From Devosia sp. (GTDB lineage Bacteria; Pseudomonadota; Alphaproteobacteria; Rhizobiales; Devosiaceae), in assembly GCF_014860165.1 (NCBI RefSeq), contig NZ_JACZKG010000012.1, positions 62,001 to 126,000 on the forward strand: 64,000 bases of DNA, given 5' to 3'. Every line of letters starts with the position of its first letter. Position 1 is the stretch's first letter. The translations under genes and the position numbers were made by a program. Below, one piece after another: positions 9,133 through 17,133 of the stretch. Under the pieces are notes generated by a model that was given only the letters and a program-made list of their open reading frames with translations, did not search any database and had not been told where the DNA came from.

Positions 9133-10072
9133 CGTAGTGCACCCAGTATTTGCTGGTCAGGAACGAGAAGGCGGTGAAGATGCCGACCAGCGCCAGCAGC
9201 ACCCAGGCCAGTGCCGAAGCATAGCCCATGCGGAAGAAGCCGAAGGCTTCCTGGTAGAGGTAGAGCGTGTAGAACAGCGTCGAGTTGATCGGATTGCCGG
9301 TGCCACCCGAGATAATGAAGGCCGGCGTGAAGCTCTTGAAGGCCTCGATGGTCTGGATGATGGCATTGAAGAACACCACCGGCGTCAACAGGGGCAGGGT
9401 GATCTTGACGAATTGCCGCCACTTGCTGGCGCCATCGAGACTGGCCGCTTCATACATGTCCTGCGGAATCTGCCGGAGGCCGGCCAGGAAAATGATCATC
9501 GGCGAGCCGAACTGCCAGATCGAGAGAATGATCAGCGTCCACAGCGAGGTTTTGGGATTGGAAATCCAGCTTGGCCCCTCAATGCCAAACACCAGCAGCA
9601 GCTTGTTGACGAGACCGTCACCGGCAAAGATTTGGCGCCACAGGATGGCGATGGCCACCGATGCGCCGAGCAGGCTGGGCAGGTAGAACAGCGCCCGATA
9701 CATCGGCAGGCCCTTGATGCCGCGATTGAGCAACATGGCCACGGCCAGGGCGAAGGCGAGCTTGAGCGGCACGGAGAAGACGACAAAGAACATGGTCACC
9801 CGCATCGACGCCCAGAATTTGGGATCGTTGGTGAACATGCGCATGTAGTTGTTGGCACCCACCCAGTCGGGCGAGGTCAACAGGTCGAAATCGGTGAAGC
9901 TCAGATAGAGCGAGGTGATCATCGGGCCGATGGTCAGGCCGAGAAAGCCGATGAGCCATGGCAGGAGAAACAGGTATCCCGGGGCATCATTCTGCCAGAT
10001 CCGGGACCAGAGTGAAGGTGTGGCCGCGCGCTCCCTTGCGGAAGCGCCCGATTGAAGAGAGCGCGCGGTCAT
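9125..10072 (-). CDS. Sugar ABC importer permease (MalF/UgpA type)
   Basis: A 315-residue permease with six membrane segments. The first (YLFLLPWLIGFLGLTIGPMI) begins near residue 33 after a polar N-terminal tail. The EAA motif is YEAASLDGASKWRQFVKITLP near residue 217. The stop codon lies inside the start region of the MalG-type gene (8-bp overlap), and its start follows the solute-binding protein stop by three bases, consistent with tight operon expression. No maltose-specific P2 loop is visible, so it belongs to the shorter UgpA/LacF-like group. Confidence 0.93.
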   Translation of the reverse strand: MTARSLQSGASARERAATPSLWSRIWQNDAPGYLFLLPWLIGFLGLTIGPMITSLYLSFTDFDLLTSPDWVGANNYMRMFTNDPKFWASMRVTMFFVVFSVPLKLAFALAVAMLLNRGIKGLPMYRALFYLPSLLGASVAIAILWRQIFAGDGLVNKLLLVFGIEGPSWISNPKTSLWTLIILSIWQFGSPMIIFLAGLRQIPQDMYEAASLDGASKWRQFVKITLPLLTPVVFFNAIIQTIEAFKSFTPAFIISGGTGNPINSTLFYTLYLYQEAFGFFRMGYASALAWVLLALVGIFTAFSFLTSKYWVHYDE

Positions 10073-10075
10073 GGC

Positions 10076-11365
10076 TTAGGCTCGGCTGAGGATATCGTTG
10101 GCACCGGCGATCAGGTCGCGGGCGCCCTCTTCTGGCGTCTTGGCGCCGAAACCGACTTCCTGACCGATCGTGCGGATCAGCGAGGCGTCAATTTCACCGG
10201 CAGAGGCTGGCGGCGGCGGCGGCAGAGCCCCGAGCAGGTCGCCCAGGTTGGCCACGAAGTTCAGGGCCACCTGGCTCTGCTCATCGAGCGTGGGCGCAAC
10301 GACTTCACGGGTCGATGGCAGGCAGGGAATGCCGCGCTCGACGCCGAGCACCTTGGCGGCTTCCGGATCGGAGATGAAGAAGTTGAGGAAGTCGGCAGCG
10401 GCTTCCTTGTTGGCAGACGAGCCACCGACCGAGAAGAACATCGAGGGCTTGCGGTAGTGCCCACCACCGACGCCGGCCGCGACGCGCGGAAAGCCGACCA
10501 TGCCAAGCTTGTCCTGCACCAGCGTCTGGAACGCGACGAGCTGGTTGGAGTTGGACTGCAGCATGGCGGATTTGCCGAGCACCAGCATGGTGGTTTCGAG
10601 CGGACCGGTATCGATGGCCTGATCTTCGGCCGAAACGCAGACACCGGCGTCACGCAGCTTGTTCCACATCGTGTACCATTCGATCGCATCGGCCTCGTCG
10701 AAGGCCAGCTTGCCATCGGCGGTATAGAGGTCCTTGCCGCGCTGGCGCAGCCAGTTCTGCAGCATGGGCTCGGAATAGGAGCCGTCGCCGATAGCCTTCA
10801 TGCCGCCGCGGATGTTGGCGGCCTTGAAGGCCTCACCGATTTCCATCAGCGTATCGAAGGTCCAGTCATTGGTCGGCGGGGTAACGCCGGCCTCCTCGAA
10901 GGCAGTGGTGTTGACCAGCATGGCCACCGAATTGGCACCGAGCGAAATGCCGTAGAGTTTGCCATCGACCTTGCCGCCGTCGAGCTGGTCCTGGTCGAAG
11001 GTCGACAGGTCGAGCACGCCGCCGACGAATTCGTCGAGCGGAGCGATGGCGTTGCGCTTGGCGTATTCGACGATATAGCGATAGTCCATCTGGATGATGT
11101 CGGGGGCGTTGCCGCCGGCCGTCTGGGTCGCCAGCTTGGGCCAGTAGTCGTTCCAGGCGAGGAATTCACCCTCGATGGCGGTACCCTTGGCTGCGGTATA
11201 GAGGTCGGTCACGGCATAGGTGCGGTCGGCACGGGCCTGGCCGCCCCAGAAAGTGAGACGCAGGCTGGCGGCCTGGGCCCAGCTGGGCATCACGCCGGCG
11301 GCGCCGGCGGCGACGAGCGCGGAGCTGCCCATCAGGAACTTGCGGCGATCGATACGGATAGTCAT
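10076..11365 (-). CDS. Extracellular sugar-binding protein with Tat-like signal
   Basis: A 429-residue family-1 solute-binding protein, the periplasmic receptor of the importer. The N-terminus carries a twin-arginine-like motif DRRKFLMG followed by a hydrophobic stretch and an AQA cleavage site near residue 32, implying Tat export of the folded protein. The mature part opens with LRLTFWGG, typical of CUT1 binding proteins. GGAGGAAAACCTG gives a strong ribosome-binding site. It is the first gene of the minus-strand operon (binding protein, two permeases, two dehydrogenases, ATPase). Two copies of a GTAACY-N4-RGTTAC operator lie in the upstream gap. The ligand is unknown. Confidence 0.93.
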   Translation of the reverse strand: MTIRIDRRKFLMGSSALVAAGAAGVMPSWAQAASLRLTFWGGQARADRTYAVTDLYTAAKGTAIEGEFLAWNDYWPKLATQTAGGNAPDIIQMDYRYIVEYAKRNAIAPLDEFVGGVLDLSTFDQDQLDGGKVDGKLYGISLGANSVAMLVNTTAFEEAGVTPPTNDWTFDTLMEIGEAFKAANIRGGMKAIGDGSYSEPMLQNWLRQRGKDLYTADGKLAFDEADAIEWYTMWNKLRDAGVCVSAEDQAIDTGPLETTMLVLGKSAMLQSNSNQLVAFQTLVQDKLGMVGFPRVAAGVGGGHYRKPSMFFSVGGSSANKEAAADFLNFFISDPEAAKVLGVERGIPCLPSTREVVAPTLDEQSQVALNFVANLGDLLGALPPPPPASAGEIDASLIRTIGQEVGFGAKTPEEGARDLIAGANDILSRA

Positions 11366-11416
11366 CAGGTTTTCCTCCCTTGAAACTGGAAGTGATCCGC
11401 AGCTTCCCGCCGCTAA

Positions 11417-11432
11417 ATCACTAATCGGTTAC
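11417..11432. promoter_or_regulatory. Operator copy 1 (GTAACC-N4-AGTGAT) in the importer leader
   Basis: On the minus strand GTAACC-GATT-AGTGAT matches the perfect palindrome at 13575-13590 in most positions, including the central AATC/GATT. It lies 52 bp before the binding-protein start and 96 bp from copy 2, about nine helical turns, so looping between copies is possible. Confidence 0.5.
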
Positions 11433-11512
11433 TTCTCTGTGACGGAGAGGCTGTTGTCACCAACGCTGCCCGTCGCGCTTTTTGCCCGGCTCTCCTCACG
11501 CAAAATGCACAA

Positions 11513-11558
11513 ATAACCGACTGGTTACGACATAGCACACAGTTTTGCGGCAAGGCAA
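11513..11558 (-). promoter_or_regulatory. Importer-operon promoter with abutting operator copy 2
   Basis: On the minus strand TTGCCT (11558-11553), a 17-bp spacer and CTATGT (11535-11530) form a plausible promoter. One base later comes GTAACC-AGTC-GGTTAT (11528-11513), a near-perfect palindrome. The same promoter-operator geometry occurs before the gene at 13618, so the same repressor probably blocks both. Confidence 0.6.
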
Positions 11559-11771
11559 TCACTTGTATGGAAGATGCCCGGACGCATCGAATTCCTCTTA
11601 CCGGCCTGCGGGCATGCCTGCAGCTTTCTGCCTGTTTTCCTGTATTTTGTGCGGCACCGCCTTGCAGCGTGTCGCCCTCCCAAATGCCGTTTCGCCGGCT
11701 CGTTCTTGTCTTATTGTCCGCACAGTGGCGCAGTCTCGACCAAAAGAAAAATACGAAATATCCTGTCCGGT
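11559..11771. other. Intergenic stretch without a recognised feature
   Basis: This is the rest of the 429-bp divergent gap between the binding-protein and LysR genes. It is AT-richer than its surroundings. Short open frames occur in several phases but none has a ribosome-binding site or family resemblance. It probably holds the LysR-gene promoter in its right half. Confidence 0.4.
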
Positions 11772-11786
11772 ATAGATTTCTTCTAT
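11772..11786. promoter_or_regulatory. LysR-type T-N11-A box
   Basis: ATAGA-TTTCT-TCTAT is a perfect 5+5+5 inverted repeat with the T-N11-A spacing of LysR-type sites, ending eight bases before the LysR gene start. It is suited to autoregulation. Confidence 0.45.
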
Positions 11787-11794
11787 GATCGGAG

Positions 11795-12727
11795 ATGGCG
11801 CAGGTGGACAAGCTTCTCAACCAATTCCTGGCAGTGGCCGAGGCCGGCACGATCACCGCGGCGGCGACGGCCCTGTTCGTGACCCAGCCGACGCTCACCT
11901 TCAACATGCGCAAGCTGGAGGAGACCATGGGCGTGCCGCTGCTGATCCGCACGCCGCGCGGCGTGGAGCTCACCGAATATGGCGAGACGCTGTACCAGAA
12001 CGGGCGGCTGATGCGCCGGCTCTACGACAATACGCTCAACGCCATCGCCCACCAGCGCGGCCGCACCGAGCAGGGGCTGCGCATCGGCTCGGGCTATTCG
12101 TGGTGGACGCTCTTCATCCGCGACATGGTGCTGGACTATTCGCGCACCTACCCCAATGCGCGCATTCATGTGAGCCTAGGCAACCAGCTGCGCTGCATGG
12201 ACCAGCTGCTGAGCGGGGATATCTCGCTGTTCGTGGCCCATGAAATCGAGGGCCTGAGTCGCAGCACCGGGGCGCGGCTGATCCCGCTGACGCGGGTGGG
12301 GCAAAAGTACTTCGTGCGCGAAGGCCACACCCTGCTCAGCCGGCCGCGGTCGATTGCCGAGATCGAGGCCTATCCCGCCGTGACCAGTTCACTGCCCGAA
12401 ATCCGCCACCAGCGCTTCTTCGAGGCGTGGAGCCGGACGACGACGGGCAGCGCGCCGTTCGATCAGGGCAAATATGTCTTTGCCTCCAACTCGCTGGCGG
12501 CGTGCCTCGACTATGTCGAGCGCAGCGACGCTGTCATCAGCCATACCGAGGTGATGGCCGACGAATTCGTCCGTCGCGGCCTGCGCCAGATCGAGGTGAC
12601 CGAAGCAACGCCCCGGAGCCTGATCGGCATCTATGTGTTGCAGGAGCGCGCCGAGGAGCCTCGCGTCGCCGAACTCATCGAGAACCTGCGCGAAGCGGCC
12701 GCCACGGTGCTGCCGCCGCTGGAGTGA
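11795..12727 (+). CDS. LysR-family transcriptional regulator
   Basis: A 310-residue LysR protein. The winged helix (residues 5-62) includes FLAVAEAGTITAAATALFVTQPTLTFNMRKLEETMGVPLL and the RTPRGVELTEYGE wing region. The effector domain (about residues 90-300) resembles periplasmic-binding folds. It is transcribed divergently from the importer operon, the classical position for a LysR activator of the neighbouring promoter, with a self-complementary T-N11-A box at its own start. The ribosome-binding GGAG directly abuts the ATG, an unusually short spacing, so initiation may be weak. The inducer is presumably the imported sugar or an intermediate. Confidence 0.9.
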   Translation: MAQVDKLLNQFLAVAEAGTITAAATALFVTQPTLTFNMRKLEETMGVPLLIRTPRGVELTEYGETLYQNGRLMRRLYDNTLNAIAHQRGRTEQGLRIGSGYSWWTLFIRDMVLDYSRTYPNARIHVSLGNQLRCMDQLLSGDISLFVAHEIEGLSRSTGARLIPLTRVGQKYFVREGHTLLSRPRSIAEIEAYPAVTSSLPEIRHQRFFEAWSRTTTGSAPFDQGKYVFASNSLAACLDYVERSDAVISHTEVMADEFVRRGLRQIEVTEATPRSLIGIYVLQERAEEPRVAELIENLREAAATVLPPLE

Positions 12728-12761
12728 GGGGCAGCCTACGCTCGGAGCATACCCCTCGCGT

Positions 12762-13424
12762 CTACGCCGGCTTGGTGCGGAGATAGTCGAGTACCATCTG
12801 CACGGCCTGGGCCTCGCGTTCCTGCACCATGTCGATGCCGGAGAGGTCGCGGGCGAAGATCACCGACAGGGTGGCCATGTTGGAGACGTAGAAGAAGCCC
12901 AAAGCGGCGATCGAGATATAGAGCTGCACCGGATCGACATCGCGGCGGAAGATACCCAGTTCCGCGCCGCGCTCGACGATGGTGGTAATCTGTCCCACCA
13001 GCGGGGAATGCAGCGCCAGGATATCGGGCAAGGTCTTGAGGAAACGGGCGTTTTCGAGGTTCTCCGTATTGAGCAGGCGCGGAAACCAGGGATTGGCCAG
13101 GAAGTGGCGGAAGGTGAACCGCACCAGCCGGTCCATGGCGTCGACCGGGCCATATTGGTCAAGGCTGAGAGCCCGCTCGCCCCGCCTGATCTCCTGATAG
13201 GCGTCGAGGAGCACCGCGCGGTAGAGGTCCTCCTTGTTGCCGAAATAGTGGTAGAGCAGCCGCTTGTTGGCACCGGCCAGGGCGGCAATGGCGTCGACGC
13301 GCGCGCCCTCGAAACCCCGCTCGGCAAATTCGGCCCGCCCGGCGACGAGGATTGCCGCCTTGGTCTTTTCCGAGTTCCGCGCGCGCTTTACCGGCGCTGC
13401 CTTTTCCGCAGGTCGCTGATCCAT
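12762..13424 (-). CDS. TetR/AcrR-family regulator, likely repressor of the sugar locus
   Basis: A 220-residue TetR protein. The helix-turn-helix (about residues 18-65) reads KAAILVAGRAEFAERGFEGARVDAIAALAGANKRLLYHYFGNKEDLYRAVL. The C-terminal domain resembles TetR_C of the RutR/NicS-like group (FLANPWFPRLLNTENLENARFL). It sits between the importer and catabolic operons. Operators GTAACY-N4-RGTTAC occur at both operon promoters, and a weaker relative lies 13 bp upstream of its own start. This makes it the best candidate for the protein binding them, although the LysR neighbour cannot be excluded. RutR-like proteins sense pyrimidine-related metabolites; the effector here is unknown. Confidence 0.88.
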   Translation of the reverse strand: MDQRPAEKAAPVKRARNSEKTKAAILVAGRAEFAERGFEGARVDAIAALAGANKRLLYHYFGNKEDLYRAVLLDAYQEIRRGERALSLDQYGPVDAMDRLVRFTFRHFLANPWFPRLLNTENLENARFLKTLPDILALHSPLVGQITTIVERGAELGIFRRDVDPVQLYISIAALGFFYVSNMATLSVIFARDLSGIDMVQEREAQAVQMVLDYLRTKPA

Positions 13425-13436
13425 GGCCCCTCGTTG

Positions 13437-13452
13437 CGAACGGGTCAGTTAC
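13437..13452. promoter_or_regulatory. Weak operator copy at the TetR gene
   Basis: On the minus strand GTAACT-GACC-CGTTCG keeps one full half-site and a partial second one of the GTAACY-N4-RGTTAC operator, directly upstream of the TetR start. The same bases also form the palindrome CGGGT-CAGTT-ACCCG. Confidence 0.4.
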
Positions 13453-13543
13453 CCGCGCATATCGCCGTAACCAGATAACAGCGCCGGGGAGCCGGGTAAA
13501 GGCCGATGGTCGCTGCGGGTTGCAGCATGAGCGCTACGGAGAC

Positions 13544-13590
13544 TTGACGCCACCGTCCCATCAAGTGTAGCTAAGTAACTAATCAGTTAC
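13544..13590 (+). promoter_or_regulatory. Catabolic-operon promoter with perfect operator
   Basis: TTGACG (13544-13549), an 18-bp spacer and TAGCTA (13568-13573) form a promoter. The perfect 6+4+6 palindrome GTAACT-AATC-AGTTAC (13575-13590) begins one base after the -10 box, covering the transcription start. The geometry is the same as at the importer promoter 2 kb away. Confidence 0.7.
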
Positions 13591-13617
13591 ACGCGCAAGG
13601 CGATTTGGGAGGCTTTA

Positions 13618-14769
13618 ATGGCGGATAGACGGCTCGGACTCATCATGCACGGCGTCACAGGGCGCATGGGCTACAACCAGCACCTGGTGCGCTCGATCCT
13701 GGCGATCAGAGACCAGGGCGGCGTGATGCTCAGCAATGGCGACCGTCTCGTGGTCGATCCCATCATTGTCGGCCGCGACGCCGACAAGATCGAGCGGCTG
13801 GCGAAAAAGCACGACATCAAGCGTTGGAGCTCGGACCTCAACGCCGCGCTGGCCAATCCTGAAGACACGGTGTTCTTCGATGCCGGCACCACGCTGATGC
13901 GCGCCAGCCTGATCGAGAAGGCCCTGGCCGCCGGCAAGCATGTCTATTGCGAAAAGCCGACATCTGACTCGCTCGAGATCGCCGTGAACCTCGCCAAAAC
14001 CGCCCGCGCCTCGGGCCTCAAGCATGGCGTGGTGCAGGACAAGCTGTTCCTGCCCGGTCTGATGAAGCTGAAAATGCTGCGCGACTCCGGGTTTTTCGGC
14101 GACATTCTCTCGGTGCGCGGCGAGTTCGGCTATTGGGTGTTCGAGGGCGACTGGCAGCCGGCGCAGCGCCCGAGCTGGAACTATCGCAAGGCCGATGGCG
14201 GCGGCATCATTCTCGATATGCTGTGCCACTGGCGCTATGTGCTCGACAATCTCTTCGGCGAGGTCAAGGCCGTCTCGTGCCTGGGCGCCACCCATATCCC
14301 CGAGCGCGTCGACGAGAAGGGCAACCGCTACAAGGCCGATACGGACGATGCGGCCTATGCCACGTTCGAACTTGAAGGCGGCGTGATCGCCCAGATCAAT
14401 TCGAGCTGGACCACCCGCGTCCGCCGCGACGATCTCGTCACCTTCCATGTCGATGGCACGCATGGCTCGGCCGTGGCGGGCCTCCACAAATGCTGGAGCC
14501 AGCATCGCGTCAACACACCCAAGCCGGTGTGGAACCCCGACCAGCCGCAGACCATGGACTTCTTCGGCGACTGGGAAGAGGTGCCGGACAACTGGCCGGC
14601 CCAGAACGGCTTCAAGGCGCAGTGGGAAATGTTCCTCAAGCATGTCGCCGAGGATGCGCCCTGGCCCTATGGCCTCGAAGCCGGCGCCAAGGGCGTGCAA
14701 CTGGCCGAGTTGGGGTTGAAGTCCTGGGCCGAACGCCGCTGGCTCGACGTGCCGAAGCTGGAATTCTGA
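13618..14769 (+). CDS. Gfo/Idh/MocA family oxidoreductase, first catabolic gene
   Basis: A 383-residue dehydrogenase-family protein. The N-terminus LGLIMHGVTGRMGYNQHLVRS is a Rossmann strand with an extended glycine loop, and CEKPTSDS near residue 119 supplies the conserved lysine. The C-terminal part is long and includes a conserved HWRYVLDNLFGEV segment. GGGAGG eight bases upstream gives a strong start. It heads an operon with the DUF993 and TIM-barrel genes. Homologues in rhizobial clusters travel with DUF993 proteins, supporting a joint pathway. The likely role is oxidation or reduction of the sugar intermediate before cleavage, but substrate and direction are inference. Confidence 0.9.
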   Translation: MADRRLGLIMHGVTGRMGYNQHLVRSILAIRDQGGVMLSNGDRLVVDPIIVGRDADKIERLAKKHDIKRWSSDLNAALANPEDTVFFDAGTTLMRASLIEKALAAGKHVYCEKPTSDSLEIAVNLAKTARASGLKHGVVQDKLFLPGLMKLKMLRDSGFFGDILSVRGEFGYWVFEGDWQPAQRPSWNYRKADGGGIILDMLCHWRYVLDNLFGEVKAVSCLGATHIPERVDEKGNRYKADTDDAAYATFELEGGVIAQINSSWTTRVRRDDLVTFHVDGTHGSAVAGLHKCWSQHRVNTPKPVWNPDQPQTMDFFGDWEEVPDNWPAQNGFKAQWEMFLKHVAEDAPWPYGLEAGAKGVQLAELGLKSWAERRWLDVPKLEF

Positions 14770-14790
14770 CACACGTCGTGGGGGCCAAGG

Positions 14791-14913
14791 CCCCCTCACC
14801 CGGCCCGTTGGGCCGACCTCTCCCCCAAAGGGAGAGGTGTCGCAAGACCAGCCACAGTGACCTCTTCACCTCTCCCTTTGGGGGGAGGTCGGCGCGCAGC
14901 GCCGGGTGAGGGG
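14791..14913. repeat. Rhizobial-type palindromic intergenic element
   Basis: A 123-bp inverted repeat. The left arm CCCCCTCACCCGG...CTCTCCC...GAGAGGTG is mirrored by CACCTCTCCC...GGTCGGCGC...CCGGGTGAGGGG around a central 27-bp unpaired part. It fills the gap between the Gfo/Idh/MocA and DUF993 genes inside one operon, so it would be transcribed as a long hairpin. A second copy of similar length lies at 56894-57016. Confidence 0.8.
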
Positions 14914-14931
14914 ACCTTTCGGAGCCCGAAC

Positions 14932-16101
14932 ATGACCAGTATCAACCTGCCCAATGCCGACCGTTCCATCAGCAGCTACACGCTGACGGGCGAGCCAATT
15001 CCCTTCGTCAAGTTCAAGGCGAGCGAATTCAATCGCATCGCCTATGCGGCCGCCCATGTCGTGGCCGATCCGCTGGCCAGCAACGACCCCTGGCTTACCC
15101 CTGCCATCGATTGGGACACCACCCTCAAATTCCGCCATCGTCTCTGGGATCTGGGGCTCGGTGTCGCCGAGGCCATGGATACCGCCCAGCGCGGCATGGG
15201 TCTGGGCTGGCCCGAAGCGCAGGAGCTGATCCGCCGCGCCCAGGCCGAAGCGCGGACCCGCGACGACAGCCTCATCGCCTATGGCGCCGGCACCGATCAC
15301 CTGATGCCCGGGCCCGATGTCAGCATCGACCAGATCATCGCCGCCTATGAAGAGCAGGTCGGCTTCGTCGAGGCCGAGGGTGGCCGCGTCATCCTGATGG
15401 CGAGCCGCGCGCTGGCGGCTGCGGCAAAGTCACCGGACGATTATGCGCGCGTCTATGGCCGCATCCTCAGCCAGGTCAAACAGCCGGTCATCATGCATTG
15501 GCTGGGCGAGATGTTCGATCCGGCCCTTTCGGGCTATTGGGGCAATGTCGACCACGACGCGGCCATGGATGTCTGCCTCGACGTCATCGCCGCCAATGCA
15601 GCCAAGGTCGACGGCATCAAGATTTCGCTGCTGTCGGCCGAAAAGGAAATCGCCATGCGCCGGCGGCTCCCCGCCTCGGTCAAGATGTATACCGGCGACG
15701 ACTTCAACTATGCCGAACTCATTGCCGGCGACGATCAGAGCTATTCCCACGCTTTGCTCGGAATATTCGATGCCATCGCCCCCGCTGCCTCGGCGGGCCT
15801 CGCCGCGCTGGGCAAGGGCAATAGCAGCGAATTCTACGACCTGCTCGAACCCACCGTGCCGCTGAGCCGCCATATCTTCGCGGCGCCGACGCGGTTCTAC
15901 AAGACGGGCGTGGTGTTCCTCGCCTATCTCAACGGACTGCAGGACCATTTCAGCATGATCGGCGGCCAGCAATCGACCCGCTCGCTGCAGCATCTGGCTG
16001 AGCTGTTCCGCCTCGCCGACAAGGCGCGCGTCTTGGCTGATCCCGATCTGGCGGCGAGCCGCATGAAGGCGGTGCTGGCCGTGCACGGGGTGGTGGCATG
16101 A
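14932..16101 (+). CDS. DUF993 protein, dihydrodipicolinate-synthase-like aldolase candidate
   Basis: A 389-residue protein of the DUF993 family, which is distantly related to the dihydrodipicolinate synthase/N-acetylneuraminate lyase TIM barrels. A lysine in VDGIKISLLSAE (residue 230) sits where those enzymes carry the Schiff-base lysine, followed by a TGDDFNYAELIAGDD segment like their glycine/aspartate region. The tyrosine motif YNxP of true family members is not evident (MHWLGEMFDP instead). The start at 14932 follows a GGAG, and the longer upstream reading runs through the palindromic element. In this operon it is the natural candidate for carbon-carbon cleavage of the keto-sugar formed by the dehydrogenases. 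The reaction is untested. Confidence 0.85.
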   Translation: MTSINLPNADRSISSYTLTGEPIPFVKFKASEFNRIAYAAAHVVADPLASNDPWLTPAIDWDTTLKFRHRLWDLGLGVAEAMDTAQRGMGLGWPEAQELIRRAQAEARTRDDSLIAYGAGTDHLMPGPDVSIDQIIAAYEEQVGFVEAEGGRVILMASRALAAAAKSPDDYARVYGRILSQVKQPVIMHWLGEMFDPALSGYWGNVDHDAAMDVCLDVIAANAAKVDGIKISLLSAEKEIAMRRRLPASVKMYTGDDFNYAELIAGDDQSYSHALLGIFDAIAPAASAGLAALGKGNSSEFYDLLEPTVPLSRHIFAAPTRFYKTGVVFLAYLNGLQDHFSMIGGQQSTRSLQHLAELFRLADKARVLADPDLAASRMKAVLAVHGVVA

Positions 16102-16121
16102 CCATGGTTCCCAGCCCCACG

Positions 16122-16207
16122 ACGTCATTCCCGCGCAGGCGGGAATCCATTCTTTCTTCAACCGGAGACCATCAACGGGTGGATTCCCGCCTGCGCGGGA
16201 ATGACGT
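16122..16207. repeat. Palindromic element, ATTCCCGC type
   Basis: ACGTCATTCCCGCGCAGGC...GGATTCCCGCC...GCGGGAATGACGT forms an 86-bp inverted repeat between the DUF993 and TIM-barrel genes. It has the same length as the four CTCGGG-type elements elsewhere in the window and similar CGTCA...TGACG ends. A decayed relative lies at 45344-45453. Confidence 0.75.
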
Positions 16208-16243
16208 TGAGGATTGTTCGACATTTGGTGGGGAAACAGAACA

Positions 16244-17071
16244 ATGAGCGCCGACACCGTCATCTCGCTGAACCTCGCCACCACGCGCCAGGTCTGGGGC
16301 TTTGCCGAGGCCGTGGATGGGTGCCTGCGATCAGGCATCACCGCCATTTCGCCCTGGCGCGACCAGATCGCCGCCATTGGGCTCGATGAAGCGGCGCGCA
16401 TCGTGCGCGACAACAAGATCCGGGTTACGGGCGTCTGCCGCGGCGGCATGTTCCCCGCCGAGACCGCCGCCGGCCGCCAAGCCAATATCGACGACAACCT
16501 GCGCGCCATCGATGAAGCCGCGGCGCTCAATGCCGATTGCCTGGTGCTGGTGGTGGGTGGCTTGCCCGGCTCAAGCAAGGATATTGCCGGCGCGCGGCAG
16601 ATGGTCAGCGACGGCATTGCCGCCATGCTGCCCCATGCCAGGGCCAGCGGCATCAAGATCGCCATCGAGCCGCTGCATCCGATGTATGCGGCCGACCGGG
16701 CCTGTGTGAACACGATCGACCAGGCGCTCGATATCTGCGAAACGCTGGGCGAAACCGTCGGCGTCGCCATCGACGTCTATCACGTCTGGTGGGACCCCTA
16801 TCTCGCGCGGGCGATTGCCCGTGCCGGGCGGATGAAGCGCATTTTCGCCCACCATATCTGCGACTGGCTGGTGCCGACCAAGGACATGCTGCTCGATCGC
16901 GGCATGATGGGCGACGGGGTGATCGACCTCAAGGGCATCCGGAATATGATCGAGGACGCCGGCTTCCACGGTCCGCAGGAAGTGGAAATCTTCAGCCAGG
17001 ACAATTGGTGGAAGCGACCGGGCGACGAGGTCCTGGCCGTGATCAAGGAGCGGGTCGCCACGGTGTGCTGA
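16244..17071 (+). CDS. Sugar phosphate isomerase/epimerase-like TIM barrel
   Basis: A 275-residue xylose-isomerase-like TIM barrel (AP endonuclease family 2 fold). Candidate metal ligands stand at the expected strand ends: Glu in IAIEPLHP, Asp in AIDVYHVWWDP, His in IFAHHICDW and Glu in QEVEIFS. These enzymes isomerise or epimerise keto-sugars, inositols or sugar acids. The ATG at 16244 is preceded by GGGGAAAC; an in-frame start at 16214 overlaps the palindromic element and lacks a binding site. It is the last gene of the catabolic operon and ends at a strong terminator. It probably acts between the oxidation and the aldol-cleavage step. Confidence 0.88.
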   Translation: MSADTVISLNLATTRQVWGFAEAVDGCLRSGITAISPWRDQIAAIGLDEAARIVRDNKIRVTGVCRGGMFPAETAAGRQANIDDNLRAIDEAAALNADCLVLVVGGLPGSSKDIAGARQMVSDGIAAMLPHARASGIKIAIEPLHPMYAADRACVNTIDQALDICETLGETVGVAIDVYHVWWDPYLARAIARAGRMKRIFAHHICDWLVPTKDMLLDRGMMGDGVIDLKGIRNMIEDAGFHGPQEVEIFSQDNWWKRPGDEVLAVIKERVATVC

Positions 17072-17089
17072 CCGCAAAAGCGCGACAAG

Positions 17090-17122
17090 AAAAACCCCCG
17101 GAGCAAGCTCCGGGGGTTTTTC
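17090..17122. terminator. Bidirectional intrinsic terminator
   Basis: AAAAACCCCCGGAG-CAAG-CTCCGGGGGTTTTTT is a perfect stem with T-runs on both strands, placed between converging genes, so it serves the catabolic operon and the gene at 17134-17529. Confidence 0.92.
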
Positions 17123-17133
17123 CATCTTGGGCC

